From: Euonymus europaeus
Lineage: Eukaryota > Streptophyta > Magnoliopsida > Celastrales > Celastraceae
Assembly: GCA_963580455.1 (NCBI GenBank)
Contig: OY756964.1
Coordinates: forward strand, 22,728,001-22,792,000
Length of the DNA: 64,000 nt
Direction of reading: 5' to 3'
Made by a program: the position numbers and the translations under genes. This document shows, piece by piece, positions 46,498 through 58,410 of this stretch (positions are counted from its first letter, which is position 1; every line of letters starts with the position of its first letter). The notes under the pieces are model-generated. The model searched no databases. It was not told the DNA's origin and saw nothing but the letters and a program-made list of their open reading frames with translations.

Positions 46498-48030
46498 TTT
46501 TTTTTTTTGAAATGAGAAAAATTTATTAATCAACACCAAGACAGTGTTACAACAGGTTACATCGCTCCAAAACAAAAGTTTTGGCATTACAGTCACTCTC
46601 TGCAGTACCCATAGCCCACAAATAAAGAGTCGTAAACCAACTACTCTGAATCGCTTGACTAGACCTTTCCCTCCCCTCAAACACCCTCCTATTACGTTCT
46701 AACCAAACAATCCAACATGTAACAATAGGAAATAAAGGGAACAACTTATTGCGCTTAGAAGACCCAAAAAAACTAAAAGCCATCAGTTCATGCTCAAGGT
46801 TACCCGCAGAGACCCATTGAATTCCCAACACCCTCCTAATCATGAACCACAAGTGACACGTCCAATCGCAATGGAGGAAAAGGTGATCAACACTCTCTTG
46901 ACTCATCTTACATAAAGAACAACGATTAACCATGACTTGCCCCCTCCTTTGAAGGTTATCTACAGTCAGAATTTTATGAGAAGCTGCCTCCCAAACAAAA
47001 AAAGCCACTTTCAAAGGAGCTCCAACTTTCCAAATACATTTCCAAGGCTGAAAAAAAGTACATTCCAGCTCACTTATTTGTTGAAGAGCTTTAAAATAAC
47101 TTTGAACAGTAAACGTCCCACTCGCCTCCACATTCCAAACAATAGCATCTGCTCTGTCTCCTCTCCCATTGTCTGGGATGGCATACAACAAATTATAGAA
47201 GTTGAAAACTTCCCCAAGCTCCCAATCATGAACATCCCTAATAAATTTAATATCCCAAACCAATTGTCCACCAACCACCCTTCTAACCTCATTAATCTTG
47301 ACATTTGCATTACTAGCTCTGAGAAACATGGAAGGAAAGTAGTCTTTTAGCCGCCCAATTCCATGCCACCTATCTTTCCAAAAACTCAGCTTTCTCCCAT
47401 CCCCTACCCGAAACCCACTAAATTGACTCCAATCATCCCACTCCTTCCTAATCTCCTTCCACAACCCTCCAATAGCAGTCCTCCTCACCATATTTGAAGA
47501 CCAACCATCCATTTGGATCCCATACTTTGCCACAATAATCTTCCTCCAAAGTCTGTCATCCTCAGTAGCAAACCTCCACATCCACTTACCAAGAAGACTT
47601 TTATTAAATAACACTAAGGATTTTATCCCAAGCCCTCCATGACAAATTTGCCTTTGAACTACATCCCAACTAACCAAATGATACTTATGATGACCATCAA
47701 AATTTCCCCATAAAAATCTTTTTTGAAGACCTTCAATCCTATTGGCCACTCCCACAGGCATACGAAAAAGTGACATTTGATACACAGGAATATTAGCCAA
47801 AGTGCACTTTAAAAGGGTTAATCTACCCCCTTTAGAAAGCCACTTAGACTTCCATCCCTCCAATCTACCCTCCACCTTCCTCACCACTGTCTCCCACATC
47901 TCCTTACATCTAGGTTTGTCACCAAGAGGCAACCCCAAATACTTATTAGGAAACGTCATTACTTTGCACCCCATAATCCTAGCAAGAATGTCAACATCAA
48001 CCCCCACTCCCATTACGCTCTTTAGGCAGG
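46498..48030 (-). mobile_element. 5'-truncated L1-type LINE with open C-terminal RT frame
   Basis: A 488-codon frame (46547-48013) with the C-terminal part of a plant LINE ORF2: NKYLGLPLG, WKSKWLSKGGRLTLL, LWGN...VSWD, GGLGIKSL and a zinc-binding tail CSLC...HLFLHC. The reverse transcriptase catalytic core and endonuclease are absent, so it is 5'-truncated. The 3' end is marked by a run of about 11 T on the plus strand (46498-46508), i.e. a poly-A tail. It is inserted in the last intron of the ankyrin pseudogene, in the same orientation. I could not identify a target duplication. Confidence 0.88.
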
Positions 48031-51000
48031 CATAATGAATGCTTGTAGCCCTTTAGGCAAATAAGAAAGACACAGCAACAATAGAAAAAGAAGAATCTAC
48101 CGCTGGTTCCTGTCTGTGCTAAAGGAATAGGATAACCTTTAACAATAAGGAATCTTCTTTAGCTATTATTTTTACTGGAAATATTTGTTCCACTTTAAAG
48201 CTTTGGTGTTTTTGAGGCTCTCTCTGTTGCCTCATTGTAACCTCAAGTGCACCTCCTTGGTACATTATTTTTATTCAAAAAAAAAACGACCCAACATCAT
48301 CATCATCTTTAATCTTGTATCAAGGGAAAACAGTTCGGAGTAGCAAGAAAATGTTGGTCAAACAGGCAATAATGCCAATGAAACTCACCCCTTTATTATG
48401 GAAAATCACAGCATACATTAGAGGGGTTTGAGGGTTTGACCAGCTTTATCAACGGCATCAACTTCCTCTCCTTCCTCAATTAATAGCTCACACAATTCCG
48501 AATTCCCTGCGCTAGATGCTCTATGCAATGGACGGCAACCAACCTGAAAGAAATGTGTTTACGAGCATAACTGCTGATAAGATAACCAAAACGCAATTAC
48601 TAGCATCTAATGTCCACTTGAAATTAAAAGAAAATCAAATTAAAAGCAAAACTGCGCTGGAATTGTGGAAAGGTTACAAGCCTTGTCCTCCGAATTGATC
48701 TTTGCACCATGGGCAATCAGAAGTTCAGCAATTTTCAACCATCCCTTGCTGGCAGCATAGTGAAGACCCACACAACCACCGTTATTTTTCAAATTAACAT
48801 CAGCCCCTGTTAATAAAAATTTCAGATTTGATTTGGATGCATACGTCAAACAGAATAACAAGTCCTTCATTGTTATACCGTAACAATAGAAAAGATTTCA
48901 GAAAAGAAGTTACTTGCATCACAAATATAAGGACATTGTGAACTACTATGAACGTCAAAATCTAACCAGGAATTCACAAAATATACAGACCTTTCAACAA
49001 CTTACTCCCACTCTGCAAGAATAATGGCTCTCGTGGAGATTCTAACCAAACCATTGGACAAATATCCACAAGGAACGAGGCAAAAAATGCTAAACTAACA
49101 TCCAATACATGAAATAATAGGATTGTCAGCAAAACATCCTGTCTGGCCAGAAACTAACCAAACACGAGCTAAAAACCTGACAGAGGTTGTTCTCTCGCCG
49201 ACCATAATAATAGAATTAGAGGTAATCACCTTTGCTTAACAGACCCTCCACAATTACTGCATTTCCAATACTAACAGCGGAATGCAGTGGTAACCACCCT
49301 TCTCCATCCTCAACATTTACAACACTCTTCAATTCCTCTACTTCTGCTAGCACTTTCACAACCTATACAAAGTGTGCAAAAACTAAAGAGATATCGAATA
49401 CGATGCTGGAAGGGAAAGCTACTTGTATAATCGATTTTCTCGCAACCTGAAAATAGGTTCAAAGAAAGAAACAGGACCTCTGGGTGGCCGGAAGAGGCGG
49501 CGACGTGGAGGAGGTAACGGCCGTCTTCGTTTCCGAGAGAGAGGGCTTTGGAGATCTGCTCCCGTCAGAGTGCTTTGAAAGAGGAAGAATCTCGAGTTCC
49601 TGCGGCTTATAGAGATCTTTTTCATTGATATTTTGCTCTTCTTGCTTGACGGGAGGATCGATCTCCATGTCCAGTAGGAATTCTTGTTACTTGCACAGTT
49701 GCACTCAGAATTTTCAGTTGTGCGCCTTGCTGGGTTTTCGATGACTAGCATTGCCGCATTGGAGTACAATACACCGGGTGACCGAAAATTGGGCTGGATC
49801 CTCCATTCCACACAGAGCCCAACCCGAGTGGGATCGAACGAATCCATTCTATGAGGCCCATTCACATTAAATACAAAAACCTCTTTATAATCAAACTTAA
49901 GCCAATAATGCTAAAGATTCTAGTGATTTTCATCCCAAAAATATTTTAATAGTCTATGACACGGTGTGGTGACAGTATAACAAAGAACCCACTGAAAATC
50001 ATAATCAATAAATGAATGACACACATTGTTAGGATATTTTTGGGTTGAAAATCACTGGGATCTTTATCATGTTTGAACTTACATATCAGTTGAAAAAGCC
50101 TTCGAATATCAACCTTGTTGGGTATCATTACATGGAAGAGAGTCCAACTTACATGGCAGTTTACGATCATGTAAAACAGGGGGCCTCAAAGGGGTGACCT
50201 GAGAACACGGAAGCATGAATAGCAAGCAGTTGCAAATGCAGCTGTGTTCTCAGTTGCACTCCTTTGGGGGTCTACCGTCTGCTGTTTCTTGTGGAAATAC
50301 TTGTTCCTTGATTGCGTCTTTCTTTTATAAGGGCGTCTCTACGGACTATAGTACAGTGTGTACATTTGATTGTAACTATGTGGTCATCTAGTTAGGGCAC
50401 TAAAATAAGCGGATAAAATCGAAACCGAATTAATTAATTGATTTTTTTTAAATGAAAAACTACACATTTTTCATTAAGATCCGACAAAAAAAGGTCGGAC
50501 AATATTAACTGATAATCAACTAAACGATTTGATGTTTTGTGTCAAAAAATCGATTAAAACTGATCCTTGACACCTCTACATCTAGCAACGCCGGAACATT
50601 GTCCCTGTGTGGTCATCTAGCAACGCCTTATCATGTCGTCATTTTTTCATTGATGCAAAAAAAGTGTTGTCATTGTTTACGGCCACATCACCATTTGCTT
50701 TTGTAGAAGTGGGTGTCGGTTTATCATTGTAGACCCTTTTAAAAAAAACAATTAAGTATTTAAAAAATTCATATATTTTTTGACATCATTTTTAATAAAA
50801 TAATAATATAAAATACACAATAAAATATAAAAAATAATACTATAAATTGTTTGATATATAATATGCAACGTTAATATGTGAGACCAATATTTTGATATGT
50901 ACCATACCAATATACATTTATCATGACGAATTTGGTTTTGTTTCCAATAACAATATATCATTAGATTTATAAAATCAATAAAAATATAAAACGAATCAAA

Positions 51001-51394
51001 ACTTTAAATTATCGATTTTCAATATTTGAACAATCATTAATTAAAAAAACAAATGTTAAAATAATATATATGACACCCAAAAGACAAACACGCGCCTCAC
51101 AATTGCAAAATGACAAATACTTTCTTATTTCAATTACAAATTATGGTAAAGCAAACATACCATTCTCATGTTTGATAAAAAAATAAATATCCCTCACATT
51201 TGCAAAAAAAAAATATTAAGATATAAAATCATATGAATAACTATATTAATAATCAATATTACAACTTTAAAATGTTAATAATATAATATAGACTATTACA
51301 AATATAAAATAAACTTAATTTTTAACTATAATAATGAAGTTTTTTGTATTTTTACAAATGTGAGAGGGGAGTTCGTCTTTTCAATACATGTCAT

Positions 51395-51775
51395 AAGAGC
51401 ACATGCAATGACTATAGCCACAAATGTCTCCATTAACTTTCTAATTGCATCTAATCTCTATTACACATAAAAATGATCTCACATACTTATCCACATCAGT
51501 AAAACACATCTCTCAATATAAACACATCAATAAAATACATATCCTAAAAATTTTCAATTTCCTATTAGTTTAGCCAACATTTTATTTCTCTGTCATTTTT
51601 TCACTAAAATTACTAAAACTAATATTGAGTCTTACTTCTATTGCTCAAAATTCAAGTCACGTGTTCAATTACATGACAAAACATATATCTCAATATAATG
51701 ATATAAACAAAAATACACATTCTCATATATCTCTTTCATTAATTTTTACTATTGTATATGCTATAGATATACTTT
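51395..51775. mobile_element. Decayed MITE related to the element at 6551-6947
   Basis: Shares the internal wording cacatca..aaaacacat, ctctcaatata, cacatcaataaaatacatat with the element in neprosin copy 1. Its left end (gcaatgactatagcc) is only loosely similar. Both ends are uncertain. Confidence 0.4.
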
Positions 51776-51829
51776 ACCCAATACAAAAATAATTTCATTG
51801 GTGTGACCTCTCGATGATAAAAACGCGTG

Positions 51830-51839
51830 TGACGTGGCA
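51830..51839 (+). promoter_or_regulatory. ABRE/G-box-like site upstream of NRP1
   Basis: tgacgtggca lies about 235 bp before the NRP1 start codon. ACGTGGC is the core bound by ABA-responsive bZIP factors (ABF/AREB group). A role is inferred from sequence and distance only. Confidence 0.45.
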
Positions 51840-52072
51840 ATGCCACCTTCACAGTTCCCACAACACTCGCATTTACAATGAGTATACCGCGTCAAATAAA
51901 AATGTCACATGTAAACAGCCAACCATATCCACATATTGATTGAAACATCTCTCTCCGTCTCTCTCCCTACAATGAATCGCTTTAATTATTGAACCACCAG
52001 CCTGCACGGGCTCCCATCTACTAAAAGCCACAGGCCACAGGCAAAATCTAAAAAATAAACGGAAAAAGAGTC

Positions 52073-52465
52073 ATGGACTCGAAAGACAAGCAAGGCTCTC
52101 GTCAACACCACAACCCATCCTCATCTGAGCTACTCTCGAGTGCGAAGCTGGTGTCGGAGGCAGCGAAGGCATCCTTCGGCCATGGTCAGACGGAGAAGGA
52201 GGTGGACAAGGCCAAGCTAGCTGCCGCTGCTGAGAACATTCTTGAAGCTGCATCTCACTATGGCAAGTTTGAGGACAACACTTATGTTGACAAAGCTGAA
52301 GAATATCTCCACAAATACCACTCCTCTAATCCCTCCACCACCACCACCACCACCACCGCAGCTGCTGCCACTGATCAGCACCAGTCGTCGTCGCACTCTG
52401 GACAGTCTGGGAGTGGTGGTTATGGTAATTATGTCAAGATGGCTGAAGGCTTCTTCAAGAAATAA
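52073..52465 (+). CDS. NRP1: Nodulin-related protein 1-like (AT2G03440-type)
   Basis: Single-exon frame of 130 residues. The N-terminal half carries the family's helical repeats: SELLSSAKLVSEAAKASFGH, DKAKLAAAAENILEAASHYG and YVDKAEEYLHKYH. A Thr run from an (ACC)n tract, then a Gln/Ser/Gly-rich linker (about 85-118) leads to the conserved end NYVKMAEGFFKK. No signal peptide or membrane segment; it should be soluble. Arabidopsis NRP1 is stress-responsive and has been tied to heat and ABA responses, but its biochemical action is unclear. It is divergent from the ankyrin pseudogene, the same neighbour as in Arabidopsis (AT2G03430/AT2G03440). Confidence 0.9.
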   Translation: MDSKDKQGSRQHHNPSSSELLSSAKLVSEAAKASFGHGQTEKEVDKAKLAAAAENILEAASHYGKFEDNTYVDKAEEYLHKYHSSNPSTTTTTTTAAAATDQHQSSSHSGQSGSGGYGNYVKMAEGFFKK

Positions 52466-52900
52466 TATTCTAATTTGTTTAAGTTAAGGTGATTTTAGTT
52501 ATATGTATCCATGTTGTATGTGTTAGAGATCTGGCAAATCATTATTAATATTGTATGTTTCTCTAATGTTGTACTCAAATCGGTTGTTATGTTAGTTGTG
52601 TACATATGTATTATCTGTTATATATATATGTGTGTGTGTGTTGTTTAAATTTTTTATCTTTGAATTTTGAGTTTGGTGAAGTTAGTATTAGATTTAGTTA
52701 AACTGCAGATTAGTTATACTCAATTTAGTCAAGCTATCTCAGCCAATATTATGAATAATATACTGTTTAATTCATCATCATTTGTTTATGCTTGATAATC
52801 AATGGCTGATCCCATAATTGGGTTTGATAATTATATTTTACAACTTAAGAAATTTAGTACTTTTTACTTAATTCTGGTCAGCTTTGCTGAGATTTGGATT
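52466..52900. other. Spacer between NRP1 and remorin 3' ends
   Basis: AT-rich, with the NRP1 3' untranslated region and a (TA)n/(TG)n tract near 52620-52642. No gene. Confidence 0.6.
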
Positions 52901-54129
52901 TCAGCAGCAGAAACATGTTGCAGGAGTCTTCCCTGTTGTTCTGATTTTATCTACCTTGTGTTTCACCTTAAACTCCTCATTTCTTCTCTTCTCATCTGCC
53001 TGTGCTCTTGCTCCTCCTGCGATCTTCTCAATGTATTCGATTTTATTCTGGAAATTACGTTGTGCTTTCAATCTTCTCTGCTCCAATTCTTGCTGCATTT
53101 CACAAAACAATAGATTATCAGTGCATAACCATTAACCATTAACCATCAATTTGAAGTTCGTTAGATTGAAACAGATGGACCGGTACCTCATTTTTATTCA
53201 GCCGGCGTTTAGCTTTCGTCTTCTTCTTGCCCTCCCAAGAAAGTATTTCATCTTTTAACTTACCATGCCTGACAACTCTCTCTGTTAGTAGATGAGGGGC
53301 TACAGGTTATTCTATACTTGATATATATAGATTAGTGGAAAACGTACCGTTTATTGATCTTGGCAATCTCCTTTCTCTCCCAAGCATCTGCTATGGTTTC
53401 TCCAGTTCCTGCTCTTGCTGAACTCTGCCTTCTCTCCCAAGCATCTGCTATGGTTTCTCCAGTTCCTGCTCTTGCTGAACTCTGCCTTCTTGTTTGGATT
53501 GACTGGGTTCTGGGTTTGAGTGCGGTAGGCAGTTGACGTCTTGGCACTGGAGCTCTGGGTTTGACGAAAGCTATAGGTTCGACGGGAGTTATAGGTTTAA
53601 GTGATGTACCAGGATCACTTGCAGGTTTAGTACCAGCAAAAGTTGGAGTTTTTCTCATTGACCGAGGACGGATAGTCTCTTCAGGTTCCTTCTCTTCTGT
53701 AGCAGCAGTTACTGGCACCTTGCTATCTGGAATTGTTAAAGATCACAGCATCAGGAATTTAAAGTTGTCATTGATCAAGAAAATTGTTCGAGTTATTTCT
53801 CACATTACCTGGTTCTTGCATTAAAATGCTGGTATCTTGCTTATTGCTCTTGACCTTGTCAGGGAAGCTCGATTCCTGGACTGCGTTAATGGCGTACGCA
53901 GCAGCTGCCACCGCTGCTACTTGCTCTATCTCATTGTTGGATGTGGAATCTTCGCTCATTTTTCTTGAAAATTGTCTCCTGACCCAGTCTTGAACTTTCT
54001 TCTTTTCTGCAAAATTCACTAGTTTTGTGAGTCATCCAGCAAGCAATACATTGTGCTGTGCGCAATATATATATATTTGTTTTTTTTCTTCAGATTACCT
54101 GATTTGAAGGGTTGAGGTTTCTGGGGCAT
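52901..54129 (-). CDS. Remorin family protein with C-terminal Cys anchor
   Basis: Five exons: 54099-54129, 53809-54006, 53348-53726, 53187-53268 and 52901-53092, joining in frame to 293 residues. The N-terminal half is disordered and Pro/Thr/Lys-rich (FSRKMSEDS, TPVEPIAFVKPRAPVPRR). The C-terminal remorin domain begins at ADAWER and is a long charged coiled coil (KEIAKINKR, LSWEGKKKTKAKRRLN, EQRRLKAQRNFQNKIEYIEK, GGARAQADEKRRNEEFK), ending in CFCC, a likely S-acylation site for the plasma membrane. Remorins organise plasma-membrane nanodomains. Exon 3 contains a perfect 57-bp in-frame tandem duplication that doubles the residues around ARAGTGETIADAWER. An Arabidopsis counterpart may be AT5G61280, from memory. 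Confidence 0.9.
53374..53487 (-). repeat. Perfect 57-bp in-frame tandem duplication within the remorin coding exon
   Basis: Units 53374-53430 and 53431-53487 are identical and encode two copies of a 19-residue block containing RQSSARAGTGETIADAWE. Identity at all third positions implies a very recent event. Confidence 0.95.
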
Positions 54130-55444
54130 AGAGCTGCAAGTCTCTTTGATGTGAAAATTATTATTTGAAGCATAAACTTATTAGATGTACAAGGAGGGTA
54201 TTGTGTGGAAGCAGAATTACCTCTTTTGTTGCCAGATTAGATATTCCATTGCTGCTGTTTGATACTTGAAGATTTTAAGTTATGATCTGTGATGGATTGC
54301 TTGTGTGTTTATATCAAGGTGAAGCCTAGGAAGAGGGAAGGCATGTTATGCCTTGTCCATAGGGATGAGCCAAGATGAGATTATGAGAGGCAAGCAAGGT
54401 TTGATATGCTTTGCATGCTTGAGACTGGTTTGTTTGAGCAAGGAAAGTATTCTTTTACATCAGTTAGCTTTCCATGTACGCAAAAGCTGAGACCCGGCCC
54501 AGCCGATTGAACTGGTTGGACCGACCCGATGGCAAACCCAGGCCCGGGTACCCAAGAAACTCGGATTCGAAGTCCAAACGTACGAAATTGAATCCAACCG
54601 GCAAAGTAAATCTGGTTATATATTTTTAACGAAAAGGTTACACCGGGTACTTTATTTTAGAATAATTTATCCCTCCAAATATTAGTCACTTCATTAAATT
54701 TTAATGATGTGACACTTCATTTCTGATATGACACCAATTCAGCAGTGCTTGAAAAGTTATGTTTAATCATATATCTGAGTTTTAAGTGATCAACATCGTC
54801 ATTTAAGAGGCAATTTGATCTAAAATAGACGATATTTGAGTGAAAGAGCTAACAATATATTTTAATGAAAATTGAAGGGACAATTTAATTCAAAATAACT
54901 ACCTGATGCAATTTTATTAGTTCGTGAAAGTCAAGGGGCTAAACATAACTTCTCTAAAAGTATACAAAACTTCAATTTCCACCATATGTTTTTGTCTGAA
55001 ATCAGACTAAGAAAACAAAGAAAAAGAAAAGAGAACCTTACCATCACCATTCTGAGGCATTGCTGGATTCAGCCATTCCATGCAGCTGATACTACATAAA
55101 ATTTTCAATATTAAGATGTCTATAGGCGGATGGCCGGGGTGCAAATAGTATTTTAATACCAACAAAAATTACAACCAATAGACTGTCTTACATTTCTATC
55201 GGATCAACCATGAAAAAACTGTTTTACATATAATATTTATGATCTACAATAGTTCAAAAGTAACCTTCAACTATGAATGCAGAATCTATTTACAGTTGAA
55301 GCATCAATAATAAGTTACTAATTCAAGGACAGGCAGCGCTCATCAATGGCAAAACTTGTAATGACAGTTTAATCATGAAATGAGATTAACCTCTCACGTG
55401 GCAATCATAACCAGAGACTGTAAGAAAAGAAGCTGACTACTCCG
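54130..55444. other. Remorin upstream region and spacer to the LRR gene
   Basis: A donor-like site follows a short ATG frame on the minus strand at about 55040-55084 (MEWLNPAMPQNG), but it does not join in frame to the remorin start exon. No other coding evidence. Confidence 0.45.
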
Positions 55445-57924
55445 TCAAACTAGGAATTCTGTGTCAGAAACTTCAAGAACTTTGTGGATGCCGATTGGTT
55501 TTACAGCAGGGCGAAATGAATTTCCCTCAATATACCTGGGCATGACATTAAAAGAAAATAATAAATTTATAGACATGACTGCACAAATATTAAATTCCAC
55601 AGGTTAAGGAATACAGTGACTCACATTTCTTTCAAAAATGGGTGTTTATAAAAGGCATCAGCAATTCCCCCTGAAAATTGGTTATGATCCAAGTACCTGA
55701 ATCGTAATTAAGAGACAACAACATAAAACCCTCTTAACAACATACAGGGGTAGCAAAATCCATAAATCAGGGGCTGATGTGGGCTCCTAAAATTTCCTAG
55801 TTTCTGAAGTGATAAAAGTGAAAGTAGAAAATAAATAAACAGGGCACTAAGTGCAAACCAATAGAAAAGAAATCACAGGACGTTGCAAGAAATTTAGGTG
55901 CAACCATTGAACTTCTTAAAATCGTAACTGCCATTAATTTTACATCGGTGCCTAACAGTTTCCATAGAGCATATTAAGGAACCTCATGGCCTAAAGGACC
56001 TTTACTTGCATAGTTGAATATTACTAGAGAAATATACAATGCATAAGAAATTACTTGGCGCAAGAAGTAAGGGCATTAGGGCATTATCTTTTTAACTTGC
56101 ATCACCAAAATCATTCATCAATGCAATCCTTGTTCAGTGACAGTCTGATAGACCATCAACGAGGTAAGAATGCTAACTGAGAAACTTACAAGTACGTTAA
56201 TCTGGGGATATGAGCAAGTGTAGCAGGAACCAATCCAGACATCTTGTTGTGGGATAGGTACCTATAAACCAACAACTTTAAAGTTACAAACTTTTATGAC
56301 AGTAGAAAAATAAATGGACACCAATATAGAATCTCAGTTTCCAAAATATAGAATAGAACTTTCACAAATAACAAAAACTTGTAGTCCGCATAAGTCGCAC
56401 AGAGAGAGAAGAGAAGGAAAGAAAAAAGAAAGCTTACAAGATTTCCAAGTTGGCTAAGTTTGCAAGTTGTGATGGAATTCCTCCAGTGAGGTAGTTGTTA
56501 TTCAAATAACTGCCCATCAGAATTGTAATTAAAACTACCACAATTAAGATTTTTTTTCATACATTTCGAAATCAGTTTAGTAACCGCAAAATTTTACAAC
56601 TCATCAACTTACAGGTTACGAAGAGCAGGAAAGCAGCCCTCGATGCGAATGAGCTCCCTTATAGTGCCCACCAAATGATTGTTCCCAAGATCCCTTATAT
56701 ATGACCAAAGATGTGTAAGAAGAAATGCAAGACCTAATATGAATTCTATATTCTAGAAAAAAAGTAAACCGAAGAGAAAGAGTAGTACAAGTGCCGTAGA
56801 CTCTTTAAGTTTCCCAATTCTGCTGGGATTCTCCCAGAGAAACGATTTTCTTGAAGGTAGAGATAACGAAGCTCTGGAAGATTAGCAAGCTCCTTTGGGA
56901 TTTCCCCTTTGAAATTATTGAAGCTTAGATAGCTGCAGAGTTCTCATTTAATTAGTCCCTACATTTGGAAATATCCCCACTAAACTCCCTTACAAAAACA
57001 TATTAGTTTCATAAATGTCTAGAATTACTCACAGATGGGTCAAACTCTTAAGTTCACCGATTTCAGGAGGAATGACATCTTGTAGCTTATTCCACCTCAA
57101 GTTACTGAGAGAACAATAAAATAGCAGTTAAAGAAAAATCAACACAACAGTATAAATATCCTGAACTTAGAGCACAAAACAATTTCACCCAAACTGAGAC
57201 TGATAGTGAAAAACCGTACAGTATTCTAAGGCGCTTCAACCGCCCAATTTGTGAAGGAATCGGCCCAGTCAATTTGTTATTGTGGAGATCCCTGTAGTTT
57301 AACATAAATGAGAGCATTTGGAAGAAGACACACAGACACACAAATACATCCCATTAATCCATAATTACCAAGATCGACAAAGCTAAGTAGAAGAGTCTTA
57401 CAGTCTAGTAAGATCTAACAGATTAGTTACAGCAACAGGAAATGGCCCCACGATTGACACTGCATACACTTCCCTGCAAACAAGAATGAATTCCGAAAGA
57501 GTAAATCAAATACAAGTTACAGGTTCCAGATCTTGCTTCTCAAAAACAAGGAAATAATCTTGAAATAGACGATGTAAATTGTGATCTTACAGCTCGATGA
57601 CAACTCTGTAGTCACCCTGAGTGGAGCAAGTGACGCCGGACCAAGGCGGCAGGTCACCATCACCGCAGGGATCGTCACCTACCCACGCATACAGAACTCT
57701 CCAACCGAGAGACGCCTTGATTTCGTTCAATGCTTTCACTTCACCAATAAAACAAAATCCGAAATTCTCGTTCAATAGTCGATTAACTATCTACTGAGGT
57801 GTGTAAATTACAATAGATAGATCTGGAGATTACCGTCGCGTTTGAGAGTTTTGGATACACCGACGTCGAGGAGCAGAGGTAGGATGAGAAGGAAGAGTGA
57901 GATTGATAATGGCAGTCGCGCCAT
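55445..57924 (-). CDS. Secreted leucine-rich-repeat protein (AT5G61240-type)
   Basis: Eleven exons: 57834-57924, 57591-57738, 57402-57473, 57220-57291, 57033-57104, 56789-56932, 56613-56693, 56438-56509, 56190-56261, 55625-55696 and 55445-55535. They join in frame to 328 residues. A hydrophobic signal peptide (LPLSISLFLLILPLLL) is followed by a plant LRR N-terminal cap with VGDDPCGDG and WSGVTC, then about nine 24-residue LRRs (DLHNNKLTGPIP, NLRWNKLQDVIP, YLSFNNFKGEIP, YLNNNYLTGGIP). Most LRRs occupy one 72-nt exon each with identical junction phase, the classic pattern of repeat growth by exon duplication. There is no transmembrane segment or kinase, so it is probably an extracellular binding protein. 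Its partner is unknown. Confidence 0.94.
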
Positions 57925-58397
57925 AGATCTCTGAAGACTCTGAGAAAGGCAAAGAATTTTTGGCTGGATCTATCAAATCGTGCCTGTCAGTGTTCTATTG
58001 TTGGTTTTAGCAAGATTTGCTCACACACCCGGAAGGGAAGCTATTTTTAGAAAAATAATTAACTTAAAAAGAACAAATTATGGAAAATGGTTTAAATTTT
58101 AATTTAATTGAAATGCAACTTTTAATAGTTAATATTTATAAACATTATTTTTCTGTCTTTCCAATAATCAAATTATTAAATTTTATTATACCCGCTTAGT
58201 AATTAATGAATCAACTATGGTGTTTGTTCCCCTTGTCCTTAAGTAAGTTCTCGACTTCGAGCATTGTGAATGGAAATAGTTTTTATTGTAAGAGTTTTGC
58301 CCCCTTAATAAGACCTTCCTGACTTGATTCAGATTTAATCGCAGTAAAATTAATTACGGATACGAGACGGTCTAGATCAAAAAATTAATGAGTCTAA
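57925..58397. other. LRR gene promoter region
   Basis: No coding sequence. It ends at the TAA target (58395-58397) of the PIF/Harbinger element. Confidence 0.5.
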
Positions 58398-58410
58398 GGG
58401 TCCGTTCGGT

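Larger units (their letters stand above)
45630..49668 (-). pseudogene. Gankyrin-like ankyrin-repeat gene (AT2G03430-type), pseudogene
   Basis: Five exons are recognisable: 49478-49668, 49230-49362, 48682-48806, 48389-48543 and 45630-45764. Ankyrin repeats are clear (DGEGWLPLHSAVSIGN, VGLHYAASKGWLKIAELL, RPLHRASSAGNSELCELL, ALLLVRHGADVDMEDKEGYT). Intact relatives resemble the proteasome assembly chaperone PSMD10/gankyrin. Lesions: a 1-bp loss in exon 1 after LYK; a downstream TGA in the restored frame of exon 1; AAG|GC instead of GT after exon 3; an 8-bp duplicated insertion in exon 4 (ACCCTCAAACC) that shifts the frame; and TAG at 45684-45686 in the last exon, before a still well-preserved tail. 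A LINE (46498-48030) expands the last intron. The number of breaks in the midst of intact neighbours argues for genuine decay; another functional copy must exist elsewhere if the role is essential. Confidence 0.9.
49669..52072. other. Intergenic region upstream of ankyrin pseudogene and of NRP1
   Basis: Extremely AT-rich from 50700 to 51750, with no coding frame. It contains a decayed MITE and a bZIP-type site, listed separately. Confidence 0.6.

Noticed and set aside
45976..48030. A single LINE spanning both fragments
   Set aside because: The linker fragment lies beyond the poly-A end of the other LINE, so the order is wrong for one element.
2012..49668. Frameshifts in the pseudogenes as base-calling errors
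   Set aside because: The PPR, ClpF, GDAP2-like, remorin, LRR and transposase genes (over 8 kb of coding sequence) have none, while GT61, neprosin copy 1 and ankyrin also have non-homopolymer stops and multi-base insertions.
55036..55084. Short ATG frame followed by a donor-like site, as a 5' exon of the remorin gene
   Set aside because: Joined to the remorin start exon it is out of frame, and that exon already has a good start codon.
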